Source of the DNA: Schlesneria paludicola DSM 18645
GTDB taxonomy: Bacteria > Planctomycetota > Planctomycetia > Planctomycetales > Planctomycetaceae
Direction: 5' to 3'
Length of the DNA stretch: 64,000 nt
NCBI RefSeq assembly: GCF_000255655.1
Contig: NZ_JH636434.1
Coordinates: forward strand, 356,977-420,976
The first letter of the stretch is position 1, and each line of letters starts with the position of its first letter. Made by a program: the position numbers and the translations under genes. The notes under the pieces were generated by a model, which did not search any database, was not told the DNA's origin, and worked only from the letters and a program-made list of their open reading frames with translations. This document shows, in pieces, positions 57,128 through 64,000 of the stretch.

Positions 57128-58048
57128 TCAGGGCTTCACCAGATACTTGTCGAACCAGTCGGCCAGCGTTTTAAAGTCGCTTCCGATTTCAGGCCACCCG
57201 TGATCACGTCCTTTTTTGCTGACCAGTTCGCTGGCGACGCCGACCGATTTCAGTTTTTCAATGATGATCTCGGCCTGCTGGATCGGAACGAGCTTGTCTG
57301 CATCACCGTGGATGATCAGCGTTGGTGGGTCGTCGCTCGTCACATGATTGACAGGGGAAATCAATTTACCGATTTCAAGGACGCGAGCTTCGTCCGTGAT
57401 CGGGACGAACGCTTTGGTTTTCTTGTCGTATTCATGAAAATCGAACGGGGCGCGGTAGTCCTTCAGGATGCCTCGACCCAGGGCAATTTCGCCTTGGGTG
57501 CCATAGTTTAGAAAATCGGTGGGTGGAAAGAAGCAGGCAACGGCCTGCACGCGACTGGATGCACGGTCGACCGGATCCTTTGCGTCCGGATTTCCGCTGG
57601 ATCCGGCCGTCCCCAGCATCAAGGACAGATGGCCGCCAGCTGACGCTCCGCAAATGCCGATTCGACTCGGATCAATCTGATACTTTTCCGCGTTGCTGCG
57701 AATGAATCGAACAGCACGGTTCAGATCTTCAAGTACTTCGGGAATCGTAAACTTCGGCTGACTGCCATGAACCACTGCAAAGACGGTATAGCCGCGATCA
57801 AGAAACTCTTTGGCGAAGGCCAGGTTGATCGCTTCATGGGCCGAATACCAGCCGCCACTCACCACGAAAACGATCGCGGCGCCATTGGCCTGCTTCGGTG
57901 TAAACACGTCCATCGTCAGGGCCGTGCCCCATTTCCGGCCATAAATCACATCCTCAACTCGTGTGAACGCATCTTCCGCCCAGGCGGCGTTGGAAGAGAA
58001 GAGGCAGGCGATTATCAGGATCGAACCGAGGCTCGTCGGCAGCTTCAT
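57128..58048 (-). CDS. Secreted alpha/beta hydrolase (BD-FAE-like esterase)
   Basis: A 306-residue exported esterase/lipase-like protein. A signal peptide spans about residues 1-24 (SLGSILIIACLFSSNAAWA). The fold contains VFVVSGGWYSAHEA (oxyanion region), the nucleophile elbow GICGASAGGH, the acidic residue in IHGDADKLVP and the catalytic histidine in RDHGWPE. It should cleave ester bonds of an unknown substrate, perhaps a polysaccharide ester. ATG 58048 has GGAG six bases upstream; a TTG at 58054 is less likely. The DUF1549 gene ends 25 bases upstream on the same strand, so the two are probably one operon. Confidence 0.88.
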   Translation of the reverse strand: MKLPTSLGSILIIACLFSSNAAWAEDAFTRVEDVIYGRKWGTALTMDVFTPKQANGAAIVFVVSGGWYSAHEAINLAFAKEFLDRGYTVFAVVHGSQPKFTIPEVLEDLNRAVRFIRSNAEKYQIDPSRIGICGASAGGHLSLMLGTAGSSGNPDAKDPVDRASSRVQAVACFFPPTDFLNYGTQGEIALGRGILKDYRAPFDFHEYDKKTKAFVPITDEARVLEIGKLISPVNHVTSDDPPTLIIHGDADKLVPIQQAEIIIEKLKSVGVASELVSKKGRDHGWPEIGSDFKTLADWFDKYLVKP

Positions 58049-58073
58049 GGGCAACTCCAGAAATATGGGTCGG

Positions 58074-60521
58074 TCATCGATTGAACAGAAACGCGGGGCT
58101 GTTGATGAGCGCCCACATCAGGTCTTGAGCCCCCTCAGCGGTTCCATTCGTCGCGAGATACTTTACACCCTGTTCGCGTTCCGCCTCCGTCGCGGGGCGA
58201 TTGAAGACGGAAAGGTAGATTTCATTGACGACCTGCACTGGTTCGGCTTTCGCGGCGACGAGCTTCGCAATCAACCCTTGTGGATGCACGATCGCTTCCG
58301 AGATTGTTGGCCCGTTGATCAAAGTCAGTGTCTGCGCCAGGCTCACTTCCGACGATCGTTCGCATTCGCACGGCGATTCGCGCGGAGCACGGCCAAACAT
58401 GTCGAGGAAGCTGACACTAGCCGACGAGTCCGGCAGTTGCGACGCATGGAAGCCTCCTGGCACACCGGGCAGATTGGTCGGTGCCCCCGTCGCAGTCATA
58501 ATGGCGTCGAACAACTGTTCTGCGGCCAGTCGTCTAGGGGTCGCGTGTGAATAGTTCACGTCATCATCTTCGTTCCATTTCTGTGTCGCGAACGTGCGTT
58601 GATACGTGTGTGAGTTGGCAATCGTGCGCAGCACGTGCTTCAGATCAAAATTGTGCGCGATAAAGTCGCTGGTCAAAGCATCCAGCAACTCGGGGTTCGT
58701 GGGAGGATTGCTCAGTCGGATGTCGTCGACCGGATCGATAATTCCCCGACCATTCAAGTAGCTCCAGTATCGATTGACGATGCTTTTCGCAAAGTAGGGA
58801 TTCTCGCGCGATGTCAGCCACGATGCCAATTTGACGCGAGGAATCTCTGACGACAAATCCACACTGGCGAGTTGAAACGGAAACGCCGCAGAGACGGCTT
58901 GCCCCGTCCCGGCATGCGTCACCGTAGCGGGCGCTCGCATGTCGTAGATGACTTCTTCTTCGTTGCGATTGCCACCTTTTCGGCCCACCCCACCGAAGAA
59001 CGCCGACAACTGGTAGTACTGGGTCTGCGTCCATTTCTCGAAGGGGTGATCGTGGCACTGAGCACACACGAACCGCGTGCCCACGAATACTTGTGTCATG
59101 TTTTCCATGACTTCACGGGGTTCACGAGCGATTCGATAGTAGTTCGCAGACGGATTCTCGAGCGTGCTGCCACTCGCCGTCATCAATTCATAAACGAATT
59201 GATCATAGGGCTGATTGATTGCAACGGCACGACGAATCCAGTTGCGGAACGCCCAGACCCCCTGTTCCTTGATAAACTTTCGATTCGACAACAACAGGTC
59301 GCTCCACTTCAGCGTCCAATGGTCGACATAGTCGGGCGATTCAAGCAATTCCTCGATCTTCGCGGCACGTTTCGTCTGGGAATCGCGGGCGTCGTTCAGA
59401 AACGCCTTGGTTTGGTCGCCCGTTGCGGGCAATCCGGTCAGGTCGAGCGAAACGCGTCGCAGGAAATCAGCGTCAGAACACAGTTCGGCGGGAAGAATTT
59501 TTAAGCGTTTCAATTTTGCGTTGACGTGCTTATCGATGAAATTGAACTCGGGAGAATCCTTCCATTCAAATCCTTCGCGCTTGCCAAGCACGATCGCGGT
59601 ATTTGAGGCATAGGCGCCTTCATATCGAACAAGTACGGGTGTCTCCCCGCGTCGAACCGCTTTAATTTCTCCTCCGGGACTGACCGTCGCGACTTCAAAA
59701 TTGCTGACTTCGAATACAGCATCGCGGGTCACATCACGTGAGGTGCCATCGCTGAAATAGGCGATGACCTGCATCTGCTGGGTCTGACTTGTGCGTTCAA
59801 GTACGGGGCTCGCGGGCAGCAGTTCGAGTCGCGATGGCCGAGTGGCTTCGCTGAATTTACACCCCTCGGCAATCCATTGTTCTATGATCTTGTAAGCGCG
59901 CGAATCCTCGTCGAACAGGAATCCGCCTTCGTGCGGCACGCCTTGGGTCGGCTTCAACAGCATCAGACTGTCGCTCGGTTTGGCTCGATTGAAGCGGCGT
60001 CCCGACACATCGTCGACCAGCGCGCGGAAATCGTAGAGCGGATCGTAACCGCGCAAACTCAGCTTGAACCCCTTGCGACCTTGCTGGGCGCCGTGGCAGG
60101 TCCCCTGGTTACAGCCCACCTTGGCCATGATCGGCTCGACATCCCGAATGAAATCGACTTCTTTTTTGGGCAGCTCTTTGACGTCAACAGGAACCGTGAC
60201 CGATTGCCCGCCTGCGGTGACGACAACCTGACTCGGCCCCGGCATGACGGGAACAACGTATCCATCCTGGTCAACGCGAATGCTCGACCCCTGAGGTGTG
60301 CGTGTCGCAACATGTGAGAAATCAACGATTTTGCCCTCTTGAGTTTCACCCAAGACAAGCAAACTGCGCGCATCGCGAATATCGCTCAGCGTCAGTTTGT
60401 CGGGGACGGTCCAGATCCGTGTGACCTTGACTTCGTCGTCGGCAAATATCGTCCTCGTGATCGACGAGTGGCCGATCAAAACGGCGCCTAACACGATCGT
60501 CAGCCAACATCGTCGTTGCAT
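58074..60521 (-). CDS. Secreted cytochrome-like DUF1549/DUF1553 protein with PSCyt1 and Big2 domains
   Basis: An 815-residue exported protein. A signal peptide lies at about 1-25. An N-terminal PSCyt1-like part has DFIRDVEPIMAKVGCNQGTCHGAQ; a Big2-like domain (VIAYFSDGTSRDVTRDAVFE) follows near 260-330, then DUF1549 (RRVSLDLTGLPATGDQTKAF). The CxxCH motif CAQCH is at 486-490. DUF1553 (RYWSYLNGRGIIDPVDDIR) ends with the family's ALINSPAFLFNR. This full arrangement is common in planctomycetes, but its DUF1501 partner is not adjacent. The role is not established. ATG 60521 gives the leader; the frame is open to 60560. Confidence 0.92.
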   Translation of the reverse strand: MQRRCWLTIVLGAVLIGHSSITRTIFADDEVKVTRIWTVPDKLTLSDIRDARSLLVLGETQEGKIVDFSHVATRTPQGSSIRVDQDGYVVPVMPGPSQVVVTAGGQSVTVPVDVKELPKKEVDFIRDVEPIMAKVGCNQGTCHGAQQGRKGFKLSLRGYDPLYDFRALVDDVSGRRFNRAKPSDSLMLLKPTQGVPHEGGFLFDEDSRAYKIIEQWIAEGCKFSEATRPSRLELLPASPVLERTSQTQQMQVIAYFSDGTSRDVTRDAVFEVSNFEVATVSPGGEIKAVRRGETPVLVRYEGAYASNTAIVLGKREGFEWKDSPEFNFIDKHVNAKLKRLKILPAELCSDADFLRRVSLDLTGLPATGDQTKAFLNDARDSQTKRAAKIEELLESPDYVDHWTLKWSDLLLSNRKFIKEQGVWAFRNWIRRAVAINQPYDQFVYELMTASGSTLENPSANYYRIAREPREVMENMTQVFVGTRFVCAQCHDHPFEKWTQTQYYQLSAFFGGVGRKGGNRNEEEVIYDMRAPATVTHAGTGQAVSAAFPFQLASVDLSSEIPRVKLASWLTSRENPYFAKSIVNRYWSYLNGRGIIDPVDDIRLSNPPTNPELLDALTSDFIAHNFDLKHVLRTIANSHTYQRTFATQKWNEDDDVNYSHATPRRLAAEQLFDAIMTATGAPTNLPGVPGGFHASQLPDSSASVSFLDMFGRAPRESPCECERSSEVSLAQTLTLINGPTISEAIVHPQGLIAKLVAAKAEPVQVVNEIYLSVFNRPATEAEREQGVKYLATNGTAEGAQDLMWALINSPAFLFNR

Positions 60522-60967
60522 CGTTTCAGACTCCCCGTCGAATAACCGATCTGCTGCCACCCGCTTTGGATGCGCAGACTGGCCGCGAACATCGGAACTA
60601 TTTGATCCAAGTCAGAATACGGCATCCCAGGGGCAGGGTCAAATCGCTTCCGTCTATTCGAATTCCAGAGAGAATCCACAGGATGCCTGATTGCGTTCAC
60701 GGCACTCGATCTGGTGGCCACGGCGGCAAGACGAAAGAATCGCGACCGAGTCTCACTTCTGAAACAATCGCACCGCGGCACCTACGGAATCGACCGCGAA
60801 TCAATGCTGGAACAAGCCAATGGTTGGCGGTCAATGACAGTTGAATAGATTCCAGCGTAAAGGCTGTCAATAAAAACTTTTACGGAAATCGACGAGCCTC
60901 TCTTGCATTGATCGCGGGACGTTGCGATAGTTCTCGCACGAGCTGTTGTCATCAACAATTCGTGGCC
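60522..60967. other. Region between the DUF1549 gene and tRNA-Pro
   Basis: 446 bases including promoters of the divergent DUF1549 gene and tRNA. Short frames (for example 60566-60844) look random. A candidate tRNA promoter is listed separately. Confidence 0.5.
60903..60931 (+). promoter_or_regulatory. Candidate promoter of tRNA-Pro
   Basis: TTGCAT at 60903-60908 and GATAGT at 60926-60931 are separated by 17 bases, placing a start about 30 bases before the tRNA. Each box matches the sigma-70 consensus at about four of six positions. Prediction by eye only. Confidence 0.35.
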
Positions 60968-61042
60968 CGGGCTGTAGCGCAGCTTGGCTAGCGCACTTGA
61001 CTGGGGGTCAAGAGGTCGCAGGTTCAAATCCTGTCAGCCCGA
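60968..61042 (+). tRNA. tRNA-Pro(GGG)
   Basis: A 75-base tRNA gene. The acceptor stem pairs CGGGCTG (60968-60974) with CAGCCCG (61035-61041), and A61042 is the discriminator. The anticodon arm CTTGA-CTGGGGG-TCAAG places GGG at the anticodon, reading CCC proline codons. The T arm GCAGG-TTCAAAT-CCTGT is regular. CCA is not encoded. The next gene is a tyrosine recombinase, so this tRNA probably served as the integration site of a mobile element. Confidence 0.97.
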
Positions 61043-61059
61043 CTATTTCCGAGAAAAAA

Positions 61060-61087
61060 CCGGGTGGAGCAATTCACCCGGTTTTTT
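61060..61087 (+). terminator. Terminator of tRNA-Pro
   Basis: CCGGGTG (61060-61066) pairs with CACCCGG (61075-61081) around an eight-base loop, followed by six T residues at 61082-61087 and preceded by six A residues that can extend the stem. Confidence 0.9.
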
Positions 61088-61219
61088 GCTTAGAAAACAG
61101 TATAATCCCCCCGAACCGAATCAGTTCAGATTACCGGGCGAAGGTCGCCCGTGCGGTAGAAAAGTCCTATTTCAATCGTGGAACTCGTTCCACGAAACGA
61201 AACGGAAAGGAACCCGCAC

Positions 61220-62296
61220 GTGGCTCGAAAAAAGAACGCAATCCCTTCATATCTGCTTCATCAGTCCAGCGGCCAAGCCAGAGTTCGTGTCAACGGCCAC
61301 GACTACCTTTTGGGTGAATACCTGAGCCCTGAATCAATGGTCCAGTACGGTGCGTTGGTGGCTCGCGTCAACGCCAATCTCCCACCCTTGAGCCCCTTGG
61401 CAAAATCAACATCGGAAGAAGATCCCGGACCAAGCGTGGCAGAACTCATCGTGGCCTTTAAGGCACACGCCGCCAAGCACTACACGAAGAATGGAGTGCC
61501 AACGTCCGAGATTGATTGTTACGAGGCCTGCTACCGAATTCTTCGTCCGCTCTATGGACTGACTCCGATCAAAGACTTTGGGCCGCTCGCCCTAAAGGCG
61601 GTCAGAACCAAGATGATCGAAAAGAAATGGGCGCGCAGCAACATCAATGTCATGGTTGGACGCGTCCGCAGGATGTGGAAATTCGCAGTCGAGAATGAAA
61701 TGGTGAGTGTTGATGTTCTCACTCGACTTCAGTCGGTCTCGCCACTGCTTCGGGGCCGTGATCATGGCGCGCCAGATCGACCGAAACGCCATGCCGTTGA
61801 TCAGGTCCATATTGAAGCCGTTCGCCAGCGCGTCCGGCCGCTCGTCAGGGATTTGATTGACCTACAGTTGGCGACCGGTGCCCGATCCGGCGAATTGTTG
61901 GCGCTGACGCCCGCGATGATCGACCGAACGAAAGAAACGTGGACCACTGTTCTGGATGACCACAAATGTGCTCACCACGGGTTGCGACGAATGATCCCAT
62001 TCGGCAAGAAGGCTCGCGAAATCATCTCAAAGTATCTGTCAGATGATCCAGACAAGCCCTTATTCGACATTGAACGGACTTCGTATTGCCGGGCCGTGAC
62101 GCGGGCGTGTACCGATGCAAAGATCCCTCGCTGGTCACCTCATTGGCTTCGGCACACGTACGTCACGCGGGCGCGGGCGGAACTCGGCGTTGAAGCTGCT
62201 CGTGCTGTTGCAGGACACACGACGACTGACATGACAGACGTTTATTCGAGCCAGATGGACGCTCTGGCGATCAAGACGGCTGAAGCACTCGGTTAA
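61220..62296 (+). CDS. Tyrosine recombinase / integrase of a tRNA-Pro element
   Basis: A 358-residue integrase. The catalytic set is complete: R222 in ATGARSGELL, K249 in DDHKCAHHG, H308 and R311 in PHWLRHTY, H333 in AGHTTTDMTD and the nucleophile Y342. The N-terminal 60 residues resemble a small DNA-binding arm domain, and residues 71-170 form the core-binding domain. GTG 61220 is the chosen start, preceded by AAAGGA; the frame is open to 61178. It lies 178 bases after tRNA-Pro, in the same direction, as in many islands integrated at tRNA 3-prime ends. Phage integrase or genomic-island integrase are both possible. A hairpin terminator follows. Confidence 0.93.
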   Translation: MARKKNAIPSYLLHQSSGQARVRVNGHDYLLGEYLSPESMVQYGALVARVNANLPPLSPLAKSTSEEDPGPSVAELIVAFKAHAAKHYTKNGVPTSEIDCYEACYRILRPLYGLTPIKDFGPLALKAVRTKMIEKKWARSNINVMVGRVRRMWKFAVENEMVSVDVLTRLQSVSPLLRGRDHGAPDRPKRHAVDQVHIEAVRQRVRPLVRDLIDLQLATGARSGELLALTPAMIDRTKETWTTVLDDHKCAHHGLRRMIPFGKKAREIISKYLSDDPDKPLFDIERTSYCRAVTRACTDAKIPRWSPHWLRHTYVTRARAELGVEAARAVAGHTTTDMTDVYSSQMDALAIKTAEALG

Positions 62297-62315
62297 GAAC
62301 GGTATGCTCTCCTTT

Positions 62316-62372
62316 CAACTCGGATAGACCGGCCAGTCGACAAACGGGAATCCTGATCCCGCTTCCGAGTTG
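62316..62372 (+). terminator. Nested hairpin after the integrase gene
   Basis: CAACTCGG (62316-62323) pairs with CCGAGTTG (62365-62372). Inside, CGGGA (62345-62349) pairs with TCCCG (62357-62361). TTTCTTC follows. It lies 20 bases after the integrase stop and 39 bases before the next gene, so probably ends the integrase transcript. Confidence 0.65.
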
Positions 62373-62410
62373 TTTCTTCAATCAGGATTCGGCAACAGGA
62401 GCCGACGGCG

Positions 62411-63481
62411 ATGAATTTCAAAAAAACACGGGCCCGCCTCTGTGAACTTGAAACCTTCTTAAACGAAGTTCACTACTATCTATGTCTGCTATGCAATTAT
62501 GCCGAGAGGCACGAAGAATTGGCCAAAAATGCGTCACTGCGCCACCACCTATCTCGCAAGAATGCCAGGAAAGACGAGAAGCGATTCGGTTGCAAGGTCG
62601 AAGACATGGTCCGTGAATCCTTTGTGCACATTTGTGCCCGATTTCATCAACTCGGATTTGAACTTGAATCAGCAATTGATAGCTATCACGAATACGAATG
62701 GGAACTGCGAGATCACTATCGGAAAGCTCCATTGCTCGACTTTCCTGGCGATCATTCGAGCGCCGTTGATGCACTGATTTCGACTGCGATAGAAGCACAT
62801 ATCACGATGATCAGAGCAATTGATCATACGATCATTGATAAATACAAATCGCACGTTTTAGCTCAAAACAAAGTGGATCAGCAACATGTAGACACTCTGG
62901 ATGTAAAGGAAGCTACCATCTTTGTGGACGCGATCGCGTGCTGTGCCACAGATGACAAAGTGCATATGTTTGACGAATTTGTTGAAGAGCGCTTTGTGCA
63001 GGAGGAGCTACGAGCAAAGTGGCTGGCCAAGTTCACTGAGTGGGGACAATTCTTCCTAGCTGAAAAAGTTCCGTTGCTTGAGACTGAGGGGCTTCTTCGT
63101 CGCCTGCAATCCAGATATCGCTGCGAGTTGAGCGTGGCCAGGCTGCACATCGATACAACTATTGAGCATTGCAGAGCCGTGATTGCTTCACAGCGAAACT
63201 CGGTTAATCGTGCGGTCGAAGGTAAGCGAAAGTCTCCGAGTATCGTTTTGACGAATCATCAATTAAACATTCTTGAAGCGTTAAAAGGAAAAGCACTAAC
63301 GGTGACCAAACTCGCCGATGCTGTTTCTGGAGGTGTCACCACTCGCCTTTACGATTTTGGGCTGAAGACCGTTTTGGAACAGAACAGGCTCGCGAGGCTC
63401 ATACGAGGAGTTGGCTGGATTTCTGTTAAACATCCGCCCGCCGACCGCCTCATCACTGTAACCGATTCCGATTCCGAATAA
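62411..63481 (+). CDS. Unrecognised 356-residue element-borne protein with C-terminal winged-helix-like region
   Basis: I do not recognise this protein. It is mostly helical, with charged residues and many His and Cys, for example VEDMVRESFVHICARFHQLG and ELRDHYRKAP. The last 75 residues resemble a winged helix: NHQLNILEALKGKALTVTKL, then YDFGLKTVLEQNRLARLI and GVGWISVKHPP. No ATPase, nuclease or membrane segment is obvious. Its AT-rich codons differ from the chromosomal neighbours, as expected for transferred DNA. AGGAG lies ten bases before ATG 62411. Its place between the integrase and the DUF1580-like gene suggests cargo or a control function of the element. Confidence 0.75.
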   Translation: MNFKKTRARLCELETFLNEVHYYLCLLCNYAERHEELAKNASLRHHLSRKNARKDEKRFGCKVEDMVRESFVHICARFHQLGFELESAIDSYHEYEWELRDHYRKAPLLDFPGDHSSAVDALISTAIEAHITMIRAIDHTIIDKYKSHVLAQNKVDQQHVDTLDVKEATIFVDAIACCATDDKVHMFDEFVEERFVQEELRAKWLAKFTEWGQFFLAEKVPLLETEGLLRRLQSRYRCELSVARLHIDTTIEHCRAVIASQRNSVNRAVEGKRKSPSIVLTNHQLNILEALKGKALTVTKLADAVSGGVTTRLYDFGLKTVLEQNRLARLIRGVGWISVKHPPADRLITVTDSDSE

Positions 63482-63591
63482 GTCCGTAATAACTACTGAA
63501 AAAGTCCGGCTAAAAAAAACGGCTTCTCGAAGTCATCCTCATCTTCGCGTTACGAATACTCATTTCGTCTCTCGTTGACTGAGGATTTTTT

Positions 63592-63933
63592 ATGATCGCG
63601 ATCAAACCAAGCAATCAGCCAGATGTGATCGACATCGAACACGAAACGATCATTGGCCTGTTCGAAATCCCGAAACATTGTCCTGGCCCGCGAAAGCCGT
63701 CACGCGCAACCGCGTTTCGATGGGCTCTTGACGGGCTGCGAATTGCCGGTACTGACCAGCGAGTCAAGCTGCCGACTCTCAAGCTGAATGGCATCCGCTG
63801 CACCAGCGTTGAAGCCCTCCATCGATTCTTGCGGATGGCCAATGGCCAGGCACAACCTGCGGGGCTGACAGCTCAGCAGCGTCGCAAGCAGGCGGAATTA
63901 GCTAACCGGCTCCTCGAATCATCCGGGTACTGA
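63592..63933 (+). CDS. DUF1580-like small protein, possible excisionase-type helix-turn-helix
   Basis: A 113-residue protein that resembles planctomycete DUF1580 proteins. GPRKPSRATAFRWALDGLRI followed by KLPTLKLNGIRCTSVEALHR is the layout of the HTH that selects a template and reads a table of residues, as in excisionase-like families; the call is by pattern only. The C-terminus is polar (QQRRKQAELANRLLES). GAGG lies about eight bases before ATG 63592. As the third gene after the integrase it could be the excision or regulation factor of the element. After it, 67 bases remain to the window edge. Confidence 0.7.
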   Translation: MIAIKPSNQPDVIDIEHETIIGLFEIPKHCPGPRKPSRATAFRWALDGLRIAGTDQRVKLPTLKLNGIRCTSVEALHRFLRMANGQAQPAGLTAQQRRKQAELANRLLESSGY

Positions 63934-64000
63934 TCGGTCTCTTCCTAAAACGCATCAGCAGATGCCGTCAATCCCTTCCTGTAGCGCAAGGATGTTTTTC

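Noticed and set aside
1..64000. Matching CCGTCAATCCCTT-like text near both window ends, considered as a long terminal repeat
   Set aside because: A match of about 13 bases is expected by chance in 64 kb; it does not match the tRNA end either, so it is not taken as an attachment repeat.
61043..64000. Second copy of the tRNA-Pro end inside the window (attachment site)
   Set aside because: I found none after position 61042, so the element's right boundary is presumably outside the window.
1..64000. CRISPR array or toxin-antitoxin pair
   Set aside because: No regularly spaced direct repeats and no small gene pair with a recognisable toxin or antitoxin fold were seen.

Overview
The window looks like chromosomal DNA of a planctomycete (order Planctomycetales is my inference). 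The evidence is two large DUF1549/DUF1553 cytochrome-like proteins, a DUF1580-like protein, a formylglycine-generating enzyme, a BlaI/M56 pair whose peptidase carries a very long regulatory-domain tail, an EF-hand protein, and housekeeping genes scattered on both strands in short operons. Base composition is moderately GC-rich through most of the window and visibly more AT-rich near 62.4-63.6 kb.

Layout. 0-1.2 kb: the start of a circularly permuted ATP-grasp gene (cut by the window edge), a possible small gene and a Nudix hydrolase, all on the minus strand. 1.3-8.6 kb: DUF202 and histidine-phosphatase genes, then blaI with a 1445-residue M56 peptidase, a second Nudix hydrolase and a GlsB-type membrane protein. 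9-14.3 kb: ABC-2 permease, YdjM-type membrane protein, CvpA-like protein, thioredoxin and an unrecognised receiver-like protein. 14.4-17.2 kb (minus): an SDR and a predicted lipoprotein with nine EF-hand loops plus PD40 repeats. 17.8-22.5 kb: dnaK and clpB. 22.6-28.6 kb: gatC and rpmB, a phytanoyl-CoA-type dioxygenase, glutamine-dependent nadE and type III glutamine synthetase. 29-37.4 kb: Mrp-type ATPase, first DUF1549 protein, hflX, quinone oxidoreductase, PhzF-type protein and the RNase P RNA gene. 37.5-43.2 kb: secreted YHS-like protein, a feoA-feoA-feoB operon and a LysM protein. 43.3-53.5 kb: ceramidase-like protein, MFS carrier, glutamine cyclotransferase, iron alcohol dehydrogenase, formylglycine-generating enzyme, an atypical ferredoxin, folC and an SDR. 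53.9-60.5 kb: membrane glutaredoxin, secreted HExxH protein, SH3-like protein, esterase and second DUF1549 protein.

61-64 kb: a tRNA-Pro(GGG) gene is followed by its terminator, a complete tyrosine recombinase, an unrecognised 356-residue protein and a DUF1580-like small protein. This has the layout of the left end of an integrative element that continues past the window.

The best candidates for something new are the blaI/M56 pair with its long domain array, the EF-hand/propeller lipoprotein, the ferredoxin with a stretched second cluster motif, and the tRNA-Pro element with its unknown cargo. I found no CRISPR array, complete insertion sequence, rRNA gene or recognisable anti-phage operon. 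All names come from reading motifs by eye; no database search was run.
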